Assembly (NCBI GenBank): GCA_963727535.1
Contig: CAVSGR010000001.1
Location: 620,001-684,000, forward strand
Reading direction: 5' to 3'
Length of the DNA stretch: 64,000 bases
Source: RBG-16-34-14 sp963727535
GTDB lineage: Bacteria; Bacteroidota; Ignavibacteria; Ignavibacteriales; Ignavibacteriaceae
Every line of letters begins with the position of its first letter. Position 1 is the stretch's first letter. Below the pieces are notes generated by a model. The model did no database searches. It had not been told where the DNA came from and saw nothing but the letters and a program-made list of their open reading frames with translations. Positions 43,683-55,076 of this stretch are shown here, piece after piece. Made by a program: the position numbers and the translations under genes.

Positions 43683-45753
43683 TTATTCTTTTAAGAAATT
43701 TTTGTTTTCCAAATCATTCAAATCATTCACCGGTCGTTCTATATCATAAGGAATCGGCAACCTGCTAAACTGCTGAAAATAAAGTAGGCAGCCATCTTTC
43801 CATTCCTGGGCATTGATACATTGTTTTCTAAGCTTGTTTTGAACCATGCTAAACCGCTCAGGATCCACGTAAGGCTGAACCTTATCCCAAACTTTTTGAA
43901 ACTCACGCACCTGCTGTAAACCTGTTTCGTAATGATAACACATCTCATCCCACAATGAGCGTCCGCTCTTCATTTGATAATTCCACAATAAATGATGAAA
44001 CCATAAAAGATAAATTTCAGGACAGGTTTTCACATCATTAAATTTAGAATTCAGCGGTTCACGGTATTGGGAAACAGCATTGCTTCCTGTTAGTGTTCGG
44101 TCAAAACCGATACCGTTGGTATCGGCTTGATGATAGTAAGGCGGAGTCCAATCCGGACGCAAGCCTTTGGGTGCATACCAGGGTCCCGGGCCATAATGGT
44201 TGTTACCCGCAAAAATATGATGTGATCCCAACGGCATCATATAGTTAACTGCGGCTTCGCGGCTTTCAAGCATCATTTGTTTTACCGGGATCAGAAAATT
44301 ATGATTCCATTCAATTGGAAGGACTGTAGTCTTTGCTTTATTTTCCAATGCAGTTGGTTTAAATGTAAGCTTCAGCCATTCATCTGCAATTTGTTCACAC
44401 GTTAACTGGTCGTTCCATGCTAAACGACCGAAAGCATACCAGTTTGCTTGTGCAAATGGATGACCGCACCAGTTGGTATCTAATCCTATATTTGCTACAC
44501 CTGCAATTGCAGTATATTTCTGCAGATAAATACTTCCATCAGTGCAACGTGCAACAGTACTCCCAATGCCTTCCTGGTAAGTGTCGCTTTGAAGGAACTC
44601 TTCCCACATTGTTGCCAAAAATACAAGGTGAACGGATTGACCAAGATATTCCTGGGTAATCTGCAACTCTGGCATAACAGAAGTTTTTTTCATAGCGCCA
44701 AAGAGTGGACTGAATGGTTCGCGAGGTTGAAAATCGACCGGACCGTTTTTTACCTGAATAATCACATTATCTATGAAACTGACCGTCAAGCGGCATAAAT
44801 TCCGAATAAGCCTGCATAGCACGATCTTTTTCCTTAGGACTATATACGAAAGCCCGCCACATGACAATGCCGCCGTAGGGTTTTAATGCATCAGCCATCA
44901 TATTAGCGCCATCGGCATGAGTTCGTCCAAAATCCTGCGGACCTGGTTGACCTTCGCTGTTTGCTTTAACCAGGAATCCACCGAAGTCAGGGATCAAGCT
45001 ATAGATTTCTTTAACCTTAGTTTTCCACCATTTAATTACTTTAACATCCAGCGGATCGGATGTCTTCAATCCGCCCAATACAGCCGGTGACGCGAAATTA
45101 ACAGACAAGTATGTTCTGATTCCAAACGGGCGCAGAACATCGGCAATAGCTTTTACTTTTTTCAGACATTCATCAGACAACATTTGGGGCGAAGCATTTA
45201 CATTATTCAGAACGGCCCCGTTTATTCCAATAGATGCATTAGCTCGTGCATATTCCTTCCACAGAATTTTGTCTTTTTCAGTAACAGTAAATGAATCCTT
45301 TTCACTATGCCAAAAAATGGAAAGCCCGGCATACCCACGTTCTATTGTTCCATTTAAATTATCCCAGTGGTCAAGTATTCGTCGTTCATACGAAGGATTT
45401 GAAATTTCATTATTTATAGACTGACCTGTTTGTTGCCGACGTAATAGCTCGTATACACCGTATAAAATTCCCAGCTCTGTGTTTGCATGAATCTCGCCGG
45501 GGCTTAATTTGAATCCATCTCCTTTTATTAGTGGATCGGATTTGACTAATAGTTCAATGGTTGCGCCTGATTTCCCCTGCCAGGAGTTTTTCAATTCCTG
45601 TTTTGCGATGTTTAGGGTGACTGAACTTTTCGAGCAGATAATTTTTACCGGGCCCGTGCTTTTACCGCGAAGCCAAAGTTTATGTCCATCCTCTGCATGT
45701 AAGCTTAGTGACACAAAAAAAATACAAATTATGATCAAAGCTTTTTTACGCAA
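43683..45753 (-). CDS. Alpha-glucuronidase, GH67 (one frameshift)
   Basis: Two frames (44767-45753 and 43683-44867) join to about 690 residues, the usual length for GH67; the break is near 44790. A signal peptide ends SLSLHA. An N-terminal alpha/beta domain (ELGILYGVYELLRRQQTG) precedes the barrel (DHWDNLNGTIERGYAG). The catalytic acid is Glu267 in VKANSEGQPGPQDFG. The catalytic base region is KNGPVDFQPREPFSPLFG in the second frame, and the C-terminal helical domain is complete. GH67 removes 4-O-methylglucuronic acid from the non-reducing end of xylo-oligosaccharides. It converges tail-to-tail with the regulator across 46 bases. Confidence 0.92.
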
Positions 45754-45838
45754 AACTGTCTCTCCAATTTGTTGACCAAAATTCTAATCTATATAAAATA
45801 TTTTGTTATTATTCTGCATTAGTCCCTATAAAATTATT

Positions 45839-48436
45839 TTATTGAATCGTAATCTTAACCATTTTCAAATCCTTTGCTTCGGAGCTACTGCCATACATAA
45901 CTTCATATTCTCCCGGGGTTACAGCCATGCTATAAGTAGCTTTATCATAAAACTCAAATGAAGAAGGCGGCAGATTAATATTAGCCTGGCTTGTTTTCCC
46001 AGCGTCAATATTTACTCGTTGAAATCCTCTTAATGTTTTTATTGGTCCATCTGCATCATTAACCTTATGCACATAAACCTGCACGATTTCTGTTCCGTCG
46101 CGTTTACCTGTATTTGATACGGGAATTGTAAGCTCAACACTTTCATCATTTTTAATATTGGTTTTACTGATTTGGGCATCACCAATTGAAAAAGTTGTAT
46201 AACTTAATCCATAACCAAACGGGAAAAGAGGATCGGACATAAAACGATAAGTTCGGCCTTTCATTGAATAATCTTCAAAATCGGGTAACTGTTCTGAACT
46301 CTTATAAAATGTAATCGGAAGTTTACCTGAAGGATTATAATCACCGAATAAATACATCGGCAACTGCTTGACCGCCGGACTCTCCGCCATACCAAGCTTG
46401 AAGGATAGCATCACAGCGTTTCGGTTTCGGGAGTCAAAGCAATTGCGGAACCGGAACAGTTCACATAAATGACTTTCTTTCCTGCTTCTTTTAAAGCTTT
46501 TAAGCAATTAAGCTGAACTTTAGGAAGATCTATATTTGTACGATCTCCGCCTTTGAAACCGGGATATGATACAGGCATTTCTTCACCTTCAAGCAGTGTG
46601 GAAAGTCCGCCCGCATATATTACAACATCAACTCCTTTAAGTTTATTTATAAGCCCGGTGTAATCAACATCTACTTCTTTACCAAAATTAAATTCGATGT
46701 TTGCTTCCCAGTTATTTAACTGGGCATAACGAATTTCTATTTTATATTTTTTCCCCGCTTCAACTTTAAAAGGAATACGCGAAGGAAGTGTTCTCCAGTT
46801 ATTATATCTTCTTATTGATTCGCCGTTCACAAGTAATTCGAAGTACCCGGTAGCACCACATTTGAATACTATTTCTTCACTTTCAGTTGGAATGAATTCA
46901 GTTTCATAAAGCGCAGAAAATCCTTCAAGTTTAACCCCGGAAGCAAACTCGTGTTGACCTGCAGTGGTTAATTTTATTGGGAATTCAATTTGTTGTCGTG
47001 GCAACAATATCACCTTCACGTTTGGGATTATTCCAGTAAGTAGCTTTAAAACCTTTTTTACCATCAATAGAACATTTTGAAAAATAGCTTTCAGTTACTT
47101 TATCCTCGACAAGATCACATCCCTTATCATAAATAATTTTATCATCTGATAGTTTTGTTTTTATTCCATCTAAAATTGTAATTGTATGGATAGGTTTTCC
47201 ATTATAGTTACCCCACAGCATAGATTCATCATCGGCATTAGATCCTATTACAGCTATTTTATTAATAGATTTTGATAATGGCAGAATATTATTTTTATTT
47301 TGAAGAAGCGTCATTGATTCACGAGCCATATCCAAAGCAAGTTTTTTATGTTCTGCATTATTTATAACCGACTTGGGTATTTTTGTCCAGGGTACAATAT
47401 CATCATTATCCATTTCACCAAGATCGAAGCGTCCAATTAAGGCACGCATTAAATGAGTATCAACATCATTTACTGTTATTAAACCCTTTTCAACAGCTTC
47501 GGGTAATTTTTTAAATGTAGGATTATCCCATTGACATTCAACATCAGTTCCGGCCAGAACCCCCTTTGCAGCAGCGTGTACTGCATCGGATGAAACTTTA
47601 TGACTTGTATAAAAATCAGTTATCGCACCGCAATCTGAAACAACAAGGTATTTAAAACCCCAGTCATCGCGCAGAATATCCTGAAGCAACCGGCTATTTC
47701 CGCAGCAAGGTTCATCATCCAAACGTTGATAAGCGCACATAACTTCTCTAACATCAGCATTCTGCACCAATGCTTTAAATGCGGGTAAATATGTTTCCCA
47801 TAAATCACGAGGATCAATATTATTTAAATTAATAGTATGTCTGCTCCACTCCGGACCAGAATGAACGGCAAAGTGTTTTGCGCAAGCAAGAAGTTTTCTA
47901 TATTTCGCATCTGCAGGACCCTGTAAACCTTTGACTACAGATATACCCATACGTGATGTAAGGTAAGGATCTTCGCCATAAGTTTCCTGTCCGCGACCCC
48001 AGCGGGGATCACGAAAAATATTGATGTTTGGTGTCCAGACTGAAAGACTTAAGAAGCGTTTGTTTTCTAAACCCCGGTTTATTGCTTGCTGGTATTTCGC
48101 ACGTGTCTCATCTGAAGTTGCGTTGAAAATTTTATAGACTAATTCATCGTCAAATGAGGCTGCCATACCTATTGGTTCGGGAAAAACTGTAACACTATCA
48201 TTATTTGCAAGCCCGTGTAAAGCTTCACTCCACCAGTTAAATTTTTTAATACCAAGGCGGGGGATTGCATCAGAAACATCACACATCAACGATGCTTTTT
48301 CTTCCAGGGTCAAGCGGGATATTAAATCTTTAGCCCTTGCTTCAGAACTTAAATCTGGATTTTGATAAGGTAGTTGTTGTCCCCACAGGTTTGTCACAAA
48401 TAAAAAACTTACGACGACTAATAGTTTATTTCTCAT
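45839..48436 (-). CDS. Beta-xylosidase-type GH3, paralogue of 8073-10661 (two frameshifts)
   Basis: Frames 46985-48436, 46411-47067 and 45839-46507 join to about 866 residues; breaks lie near 47000 and 46400. A signal peptide ends NLWGQ. The barrel has RDPRWGRGQETYGEDP, AKHFAVHSGPEWSRH and the nucleophile motif VVSDCGAIT, followed by a PA14-like insert (GFKATYWNNPKREGDI) and a fibronectin-III-like end (IPVSNTGKRDGTEIVQVYVHK). It closely follows the 8073-10661 enzyme throughout, with a small insertion in VECQWDNPTF. Beta-xylosidase activity is inferred from this GH3 branch and the neighbouring GH67 and GH115 genes. Confidence 0.87.
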
Positions 48437-48497
48437 ATTTCAAAGTTCCTTGATTTTAATTTATTTCTTTGTTGTTAACAGCAGTTGATTTTTATTA

Positions 48498-50929
48498 TTA
48501 TTTAATCTCTTCAAAAACCATTTTGTCTATGTTAAATAGATCACCGTCGTCTACAAACTTTAATATATGCTGACCGGCACTTAATTTTATTGATTTTTTT
48601 ACAACAGTCCAGTTTTGAAATCCCGCAGTATTTGGAACTGAAATTATTCCTGTCTGGTCTGTACCATCAGCATTCGAGATGAAACTTTCCGCTTTCATAT
48701 GATGAGGCAACATAAAATGAAATTTGATATGTAGCAGTTTTATTTACATTAACCGTATATGCCATCCAGTCTCCGATATTAGTCCAACCGACATTATATC
48801 CGCCTGCAGAGCAATTCTTCTATATCTACTCCCTGGTTCTGAATCGATATTGACCGCCTTGATTAATATCATCGCTATCATAGTAGGCATCGCCCTCACA
48901 GCCGGTATCAAAATCTTCTGCTTCAATTGTTCCCGGAATAACGTGTGGTTTGTGAGAATCCATGCCTTTGGCATAGGCTTCCTGTTTCGACTCGCAGACT
49001 TCCATAAATTTCCAACTGTAAGAAGAACCATCTTCCGAATTTAATAATTCAGCTTTAATACCCTCAGCGGGTTCGGTATTCAAGGACAATATCATATTTG
49101 GAAATTGCTTATTTGAAATTTTTAATAATTCGTTGTGTGCATCATCAATTTTCCAGAATTGATTATCCTTCCCGACAAAATCAGAAATCGCAAGAGCCTT
49201 ATCAGGAATACTGCACTCCAATACTTTTTGATTATTTTCACGGTTCATAATTTTATAAATACCTTTACCTTCAGATTCCAGTTTCCATTGGTTTGAAAGA
49301 TCTTTTCTTTTTCCGGTCAGCGTTAAATCCGAACCAAGTATTAAACTGCCTCCGTTATCTCGCGGAACTATATAATAATGCGGACTACAATCAAGCTGAG
49401 CAGACATACCTAGCGGTGGAATTTTACCATCGAAGTTAAGCTTTAAAACGTATGCCATTTCTTCGAAAGATATCTCAGGTAAATTAACTATTAACCCTTG
49501 CGTATCCTGTTTGAAATTTAACGGAAGGTATTTTCCTGCTTCGCCGTTTATAAGTTCAACAGATTTCAGATTCTTTTAAATCGATTCTATCTGAGGTCAA
49601 TGTTGTTAGCGTTACTTTTTTCTCATCTTTTTCCCTGCCGAGTAGTATTGCATAAAGAGTTGTATAATCTTTCGATCTTGTATAGCGAACATCTTTTGCT
49701 GTACCCTCGATAGGAGCTCCCATTACGCCGTGAGCAGCTCCCATTTTGGTTGGACCTTCACCGTATTTTTCCCAAGCACGGGTTGAATACACTGCCTCGC
49801 CATATTTTTTTAACCACGAACCCATTGCAAGTAAAATATCCTTTTGTTCCTGTGGTATTGTACCATCGGCTTTTGGAGAAATATTAAGCAGCATATCCCC
49901 ATTTTTGCTTATTCTATCAATAAAGCTATGGAGTATCGCTTTGGCGGTATAGTATCTAATCCCTTCTGTGTAGCACCAGCTTGAAGAACTAACAGCATCA
50001 TCTGTAAGCCAGTAATTATCTGTAATATCCGGGGGACCTCCACGTTCATAGTCCAACACAGCACACTTAGTATTCAGACCGTCTTTAAATGTGGCTACAA
50101 CAGGTTTGTTCCATTCGGCTGCACTATTATAGTAGTAAGCCAAAAATTGCAAAAGAATCGGTTGTGAAATAATATGCAAATTGAAATCTTGGTAAATGAT
50201 ATCAGGTTTATAGTTATCGATAATTTCCTTGTGCTTGGCTAACCAAAAAGCTTCATTCTTTTCTTTCCCTTGCTGCCCGAACAGCTTTTGAAGTTTCGGA
50301 TCATCTGTTTTCGGTACGTGGTCATAATATCCGGTAATGTTGTATGCGTGATGCATTGAAAGAATTACCCTCATATTTTTTTTGCGGATAGCTTTAGTTA
50401 ATAAACCCACCAGGTCAAGTTTCGGTCCCATGTCTTTTGCGTTCCAGGGATTAACTTTGCTTGCCCACATCGAAAAACCATCGTGGTGCTCAGCCACCGG
50501 ACCGGCAAATTTTGCTCCTGCATCTGCGAATAGCTGTGCCCATTCATCAGGATCAAATTTACCACCTTCGGATTTGAGCTTAGGCGCGAACTGTACAAAA
50601 TTACCTTTTTTGTCTTTCGCACCTGTTATGAAATAATTGTACGGCCACTCTGATGGATCTCCGTAAGTTTCAATATGATGCTTATTTTCTGCTGAACCTT
50701 TAATGTACATGTTTCGGGGATACCATTCGTTTCCAAACGCAGGGACAGAGTAAACTCCCCAATGAAAATATATACCGAACTTTGCATCTTTGAACCACTC
50801 GGGAACCGGATTTGCCTGCTCCAATGATTCAAAGGTTGGTTGATATTCTTGCTTTTGAGTTTGTGCTGAAACGTTACCGTTTATTCCTATTATTAATAGA
50901 AAAAGAAAAAATATACTTTTGTTTTTCAT
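48498..50929 (-). CDS. Alpha-L-fucosidase, GH29, with ricin-type and CBM6 modules (at least three frameshifts)
   Basis: The catalytic frame (49556-50929, 457 residues) has a signal peptide ending GNVSAQ, FGIYFHWGVYSVPAFGNEWY, AEHHDGFSMW, SMHHAYNITGYYDHV and the probable nucleophile Asp248 in PDIIYQDFNLH. After a frame change near 49557 the chain continues (48826-49458) with a beta-trefoil, ricin-like module (QWKLESEGKGIYKIMNRENN) and then a CBM6 (PGTIEAEDFDTGCEGDAYYDSD; GDWMAYTVNVNKTATYQI; final strands at 48498-48713). In total about 810 residues. GH29 enzymes release alpha-L-fucose with retention; fucosylated xyloglucan or xylan side chains are the likely target here. The ricin and CBM6 modules suggest binding to the polymer. 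Confidence 0.86.
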
Positions 50930-50964
50930 AACTATTTTATTTTTAAGGTTGTTTAAAACATCTA

Positions 50965-50978
50965 TGTCAAAAATGACA
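50965..50978. promoter_or_regulatory. Inverted repeat TGTCA-N4-TGACA upstream of the GH29 gene
   Basis: TGTCA, AAAA and TGACA form a perfect five-base palindrome 36 bases upstream of the GH29 start, inside the 160-base gap after the GH43 stop on its other side. It could be an operator or part of a promoter; no second copy was noticed at the other promoters I looked at. Confidence 0.25.
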
Positions 50979-51089
50979 CAAGATGATTTTTTAATTTCTG
51001 TATAAAATATATTTTAAGATATACTTCACAAAATATTATTAGCTAACATTAATTCTAAAAATGTTTACTATATTTCTCTCCATCTAAGT

Positions 51090-52216
51090 TCAATACTCTA
51101 CACATTGTTCTGTCCAGGTTGGTCCGGTTATGTAAAACATTCCGTCTTTATAATGTACTGGTTCGATTCCTAATTGAGGAGTTTTTTCCCACGGTTGTAA
51201 ATCTGGACAGTAAGGATAAGGGCGTTTGTCATACATAATGTAATGACAAGAACTCCACAGCTTGCCGTCAGGTCCAATGAATAATGAATTACTTGCTGCT
51301 TCACAATAAGGGTCTTCACTGTCCTGGTATTTCAGATTTGCATATCCACCTTCATTTGCAAGTTCCGAACGATATCCTTTTTTCCGTGTACCAAAAATTG
51401 GTTCACGTGATGCAAATCGCCACGGACCAAGTGGTGATTTTGATTTTAGTAAACCGATTTCATATCCGCGAGTCCATGTAGAAAAAACATGAAATAAGTA
51501 TTATCTTTCTTGACAACACAAGGGGCTTCTATACCTCCAACCATCCAGTCGGGATTACCAGGCGATTTTTTATCAAGAAATTTCTGAATTCCGCCAATGA
51601 GTTTGCCAGTTGATAAATCAATTTTAGCTTGAAAGAGTCCATTACCACTGCAGTATAAATAAGTCTGTCCATCTTCATCTTCGAACAGAGTTGCATCATT
51701 ATTATATTGAGGTGTTAAAGGACCATTTACAAGTTTGTAGGGACCCGTCACTTCATCAGATGAAAACAGCCAGATGCTGTGCGTTTTCATACCTTTTGGA
51801 TCATCCTCGGTCACTTTTCCACTGTTTACAGTAAGCCAATATTTGTTCTGTATGTAATGAATTTCAGGAGCCCAGAAGCGTCCGTTGTAAGGACAGTCCG
51901 GAGGAAGTTTGCTTGCATCAATTAACCACGAATGGAATTTCCAATGTATTAAATCATCGGAAACTAGTAATTTAACTCCTGGATTTGGACCTGTCCACAC
52001 AGGTAATGATGTCCCTGTACAATACCATTTTTTACCAACTTTAATAATGCAATGATCACGCATTGCTATAGAAGTATCTCTGGTAATTGGATTTGTATAA
52101 CAGAAGGTATGTTTAGCCGTGCTATCAGTTGATTCATTTTTATTGGTTTGTCCCTGTGCAAAACAAATAGTAGTAAAAACAAAAAAGCTCCAAAATAAAA
52201 TTGATCTAAATCTCAT
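51090..52216 (-). CDS. Family 43 glycoside hydrolase (one frameshift)
   Basis: The first frame (51446-52216) and a second frame down to a TGA at 51090 join to about 375 residues. The break is near 51480, after NTYFMFF, and the chain continues as STWTRGYEIGLLKSKSPLG and ends WTEQCVEY. A signal peptide ends ICFAQ. The three GH43 carboxylates are present: base Asp54 in AMRDHCII, Asp174 in NNDATLFED and acid Glu230 in GGIEAPCV. GH43 includes arabinofuranosidases and beta-xylosidases, and I cannot choose between them from sequence. It lies between the GH29 and GH115 genes on the same strand, 30 bases after the GH115 stop, so it probably acts on xylan side chains. Confidence 0.85.
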
Positions 52217-52246
52217 ATTAATTTTCTCATATTTATTTATTAAAAT

Positions 52247-54841
52247 CTATTTTCTTTCATACATACTTTCAGGCATTTTGAGATAAGTGTTTTCATATCC
52301 GCCGTCGTCTACAATAACCTTAAGGAAAACAACTCCGGGATCAAACGGTTTGATGGTTAATATATGCACTCCGTCTGTTGAATGAGCCAAAGGAAGTGTT
52401 GTCTCAGTTTCAATTATTCTTGCTGCGCCTGCCGGATACATTTTTGAGTAATTGTTTTTCCAGGTTAACTGATCATTAATATTCCATTGTTTTTCCATTC
52501 CACCGTCAAAGGAAGCTGCAACACTTTGTCCGCCTTTTTTAAATGGAAGTGTACTATTAAAAATAATTCTCAATTTAACGCTATCCGATGTTGTATTAAG
52601 TTTCATTTTGTACCTCAACAACGCGCCGTTTGTATTTTCTGAATAAGGCATCAAAGCAACACCGGAAAGAGTTCTTCCAAGATCGGGAATGACAGTCCAT
52701 TTTGTTTTATCGGTTGTACTGCCTTCAAAATAGTGTTCTGCTTCCATAACAACTACGCCGCACTTTTCATCAAATATGTAACCGCCTTGCTTTGTTTCTT
52801 CCGGCGTTACACGAGTAATAATCGGCATAATATTACCTTGCTTTGGTTCATCCCATGAAGTATATCCAATATGAGTTTGATCCATCATATGATTCCATTT
52901 GCCGCTTGCTATATTATGATTGTAATCATATGAAAGTTCAGCGTCGCGTTTAAAACAATATTCAACCCGGTCAGCCCAATAGTTTGCTCTTAAATCTTTT
53001 TCGTAAGCTAATTTTGAATTCATTGCAGTTGAATAGTACATGTCATAAAGATTAGCCATTGCGCTCACAGGATGCAATATCAGTTCTTTGTATGTATCCT
53101 TATATGAATCAGGCATATCCATGAATTGCCTTAATGCTCGTGCTTCTAACCCCAAATAAGCATCTCTTACTTCCTTAAATTCGCCGCTTTGCAGGTTATA
53201 AGTTCTTTGATTCATCATTTCAGCGGTAACGCGGCTGTTAAACTTACAGTATGTACTTAATATATCTGCCGCTTCAACTGAAGCATCCAAACCAAATTGT
53301 TGTTCACAAAATTTTCTTGCATATTCTTGCAGATTATTTGCCTTAAAGGATTCAGGATTCCAAGCCATATTTAAAAAGAAATCAATTGGGTATTCATCAG
53401 GTTTCAGATCGCCCACATTCAAAATCCAGATTTTGTTAACGCCGTAGCTGTAAGTTAATTGTAGTTGTTCCCACATGTGAGCAATTTGCGTCATGTTAAG
53501 CCATTGGTAAGCTCTGGGGGCGCCGTGCAAATCGACATGATAATAAATACCATAACCACCGGGATGTTTTTTCTCACCCAATTCCGGGAGACGGCGTACA
53601 TCGCCCCAATTATCATCACACAATACAATTATCATATCATCAGGAACTTTCATTCCTTTATCAAAGTAATCCAAAACTTCACTATATAAAGCCCATATTT
53701 GCGGAGTTTCTTTAGCAGGTTTGTGTGTCACTTTCTCAATAATTTTTCGCTGGTCGCTCATAATTCTTTCAAGCAACTTAAAATTTTCTTCCGCACTTCC
53801 TGCATCAGTCATAGGAAGATCACCATCGCCGCGCATACCCATAGTAATAATGTTTTCATAATTTTTATTTCTTTCTAATCCATCCTTCCAGAACTTTTTT
53901 AATCCTGACTCATTTGTCTTATAATTCCACTCACCATTCCCGTACTCTTTACGATGTGTATCCCACTCCTTTTGGGCGCGCATCATCGGTTCATGACGCG
54001 AAGTACCCATGACTATTCCATATTCATCTGCAAGCCTGGGGTTTTCTGGATCATCTTCATTAAAAGCTTTTCCCCACATTGCAGGCCACATATAGTTTGC
54101 TCTCAAGCGAAGGAGTAGTTCAAACATATGTGCATACATTTTACTGTTGATGCCTCCAAATTTTGCACGCGCCCAGCCGCCGAATGCCGGTTCTTCATCG
54201 TTAATAAAAATGCCCCTGTATTTTACCCTGGGTTCACCCGATGAATAACGACCTTCTAAAACATATGCAGATGGTCTTTTCATAGCGGGTACATCGGCCC
54301 ACCAATACCATGGCGATACTCCTAATTGTCTGGATATTTCATAAATTCCATAAATTGTACCACGTTTATCACTGCCTGCAATTACCAAACACTTCTTCAC
54401 ATTTGGTTTTGGATTTTCAATAGTAGCTATCACAAAACTTTCCCACTTTCCCTTTAAGTCTTTTGTATCAAGCTTACCAGAAGATACAAGTTCATCTATG
54501 ACTTTGCTTTTCCCTAAAGTACCTATTACTATTTCATTGTTTGCAAATAAACCGTTGCCAACAATTCCCGGCTTTACACCGGTCACGCTGTCAACATCCG
54601 ATTGCAAATCACCGATTGCACGAATAACGCCCTTGTAATCATTAGTATCATAGAGAATGGAAGCTGCCGTGTGATCCATTGTAATAATTGGAAAGTCCAA
54701 TTCATTTGTAGGTTTATCAACAATTATATTTGTCGTTAGTCCACCGGTTTGTTGTGCACCAATAGGCAAACATAGAAGGATGTTTAATAAAAATGTAAGA
54801 CTAAATTTCCTTAAATATATATTTTTTAATAATATCATCAT
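52247..54841 (-). CDS. Xylan alpha-1,2-glucuronidase, GH115
   Basis: An intact frame of 876 codons opens at 54877. I prefer the ATG at 54841 (864 residues), which has a GAGAG-type ribosome binding site and puts the signal peptide (ending LPIGAQQ) at the N-terminus. Domain order fits GH115: an N-terminal alpha/beta domain (CLVIAGSDKRGTIYGIYEIS), a large barrel (RVKYRGIFINDEEPAFGGWA, RLRANYMWPAMWGKAFNEDD, MGTSRHEPMMRAQKEW, CDDNWGDVRRLP), a helical region and a C-terminal beta-sandwich. GH115 removes 4-O-methylglucuronic acid from internal xylose units of polymeric xylan, which complements the oligosaccharide-acting GH67. Two CE1-type esterase genes precede it. Confidence 0.94.
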   Translation of the reverse strand: MMILLKNIYLRKFSLTFLLNILLCLPIGAQQTGGLTTNIIVDKPTNELDFPIITMDHTAASILYDTNDYKGVIRAIGDLQSDVDSVTGVKPGIVGNGLFANNEIVIGTLGKSKVIDELVSSGKLDTKDLKGKWESFVIATIENPKPNVKKCLVIAGSDKRGTIYGIYEISRQLGVSPWYWWADVPAMKRPSAYVLEGRYSSGEPRVKYRGIFINDEEPAFGGWARAKFGGINSKMYAHMFELLLRLRANYMWPAMWGKAFNEDDPENPRLADEYGIVMGTSRHEPMMRAQKEWDTHRKEYGNGEWNYKTNESGLKKFWKDGLERNKNYENIITMGMRGDGDLPMTDAGSAEENFKLLERIMSDQRKIIEKVTHKPAKETPQIWALYSEVLDYFDKGMKVPDDMIIVLCDDNWGDVRRLPELGEKKHPGGYGIYYHVDLHGAPRAYQWLNMTQIAHMWEQLQLTYSYGVNKIWILNVGDLKPDEYPIDFFLNMAWNPESFKANNLQEYARKFCEQQFGLDASVEAADILSTYCKFNSRVTAEMMNQRTYNLQSGEFKEVRDAYLGLEARALRQFMDMPDSYKDTYKELILHPVSAMANLYDMYYSTAMNSKLAYEKDLRANYWADRVEYCFKRDAELSYDYNHNIASGKWNHMMDQTHIGYTSWDEPKQGNIMPIITRVTPEETKQGGYIFDEKCGVVVMEAEHYFEGSTTDKTKWTVIPDLGRTLSGVALMPYSENTNGALLRYKMKLNTTSDSVKLRIIFNSTLPFKKGGQSVAASFDGGMEKQWNINDQLTWKNNYSKMYPAGAARIIETETTLPLAHSTDGVHILTIKPFDPGVVFLKVIVDDGGYENTYLKMPESMYERK

Positions 54842-54943
54842 CTTGTACTCTCGGATATGCTTCAGGAAAACTTTCATAAATCTATATGATTGCTATTTGT
54901 CCTGGAGTTAATATGAAATATGATAGAACACCAGGATAAAAAG

Positions 54944-54979
54944 TTTCTTACAAAGCGTGAAAGTTTTTGCTTTAAGAAA
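54944..54979 (-). terminator. Weak hairpin after the CE1 pair
   Basis: TTTCTTACAAAGC and GCTTTAAGAAA form an imperfect hairpin with a 12-base loop in the 235-base gap between the CE1 stop and the GH115 start. It lacks a clear T-run, so termination is uncertain; it could be a processing site or partial attenuator. Confidence 0.3.
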
Positions 54980-55076
54980 TTATTTACCTTTAACTGATGT
55001 TCATTTAGATCTTACTTCCAAATACCTTTCTGTCCTTGGTCAAATCATATTTTATACTTCTATATTTGGCTGAACT

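Noticed and set aside
48724..49044. Plus-strand 106-codon open frame
   Set aside because: It is antisense to the CBM6 module of the GH29 protein, whose strands are recognisable on the minus strand.
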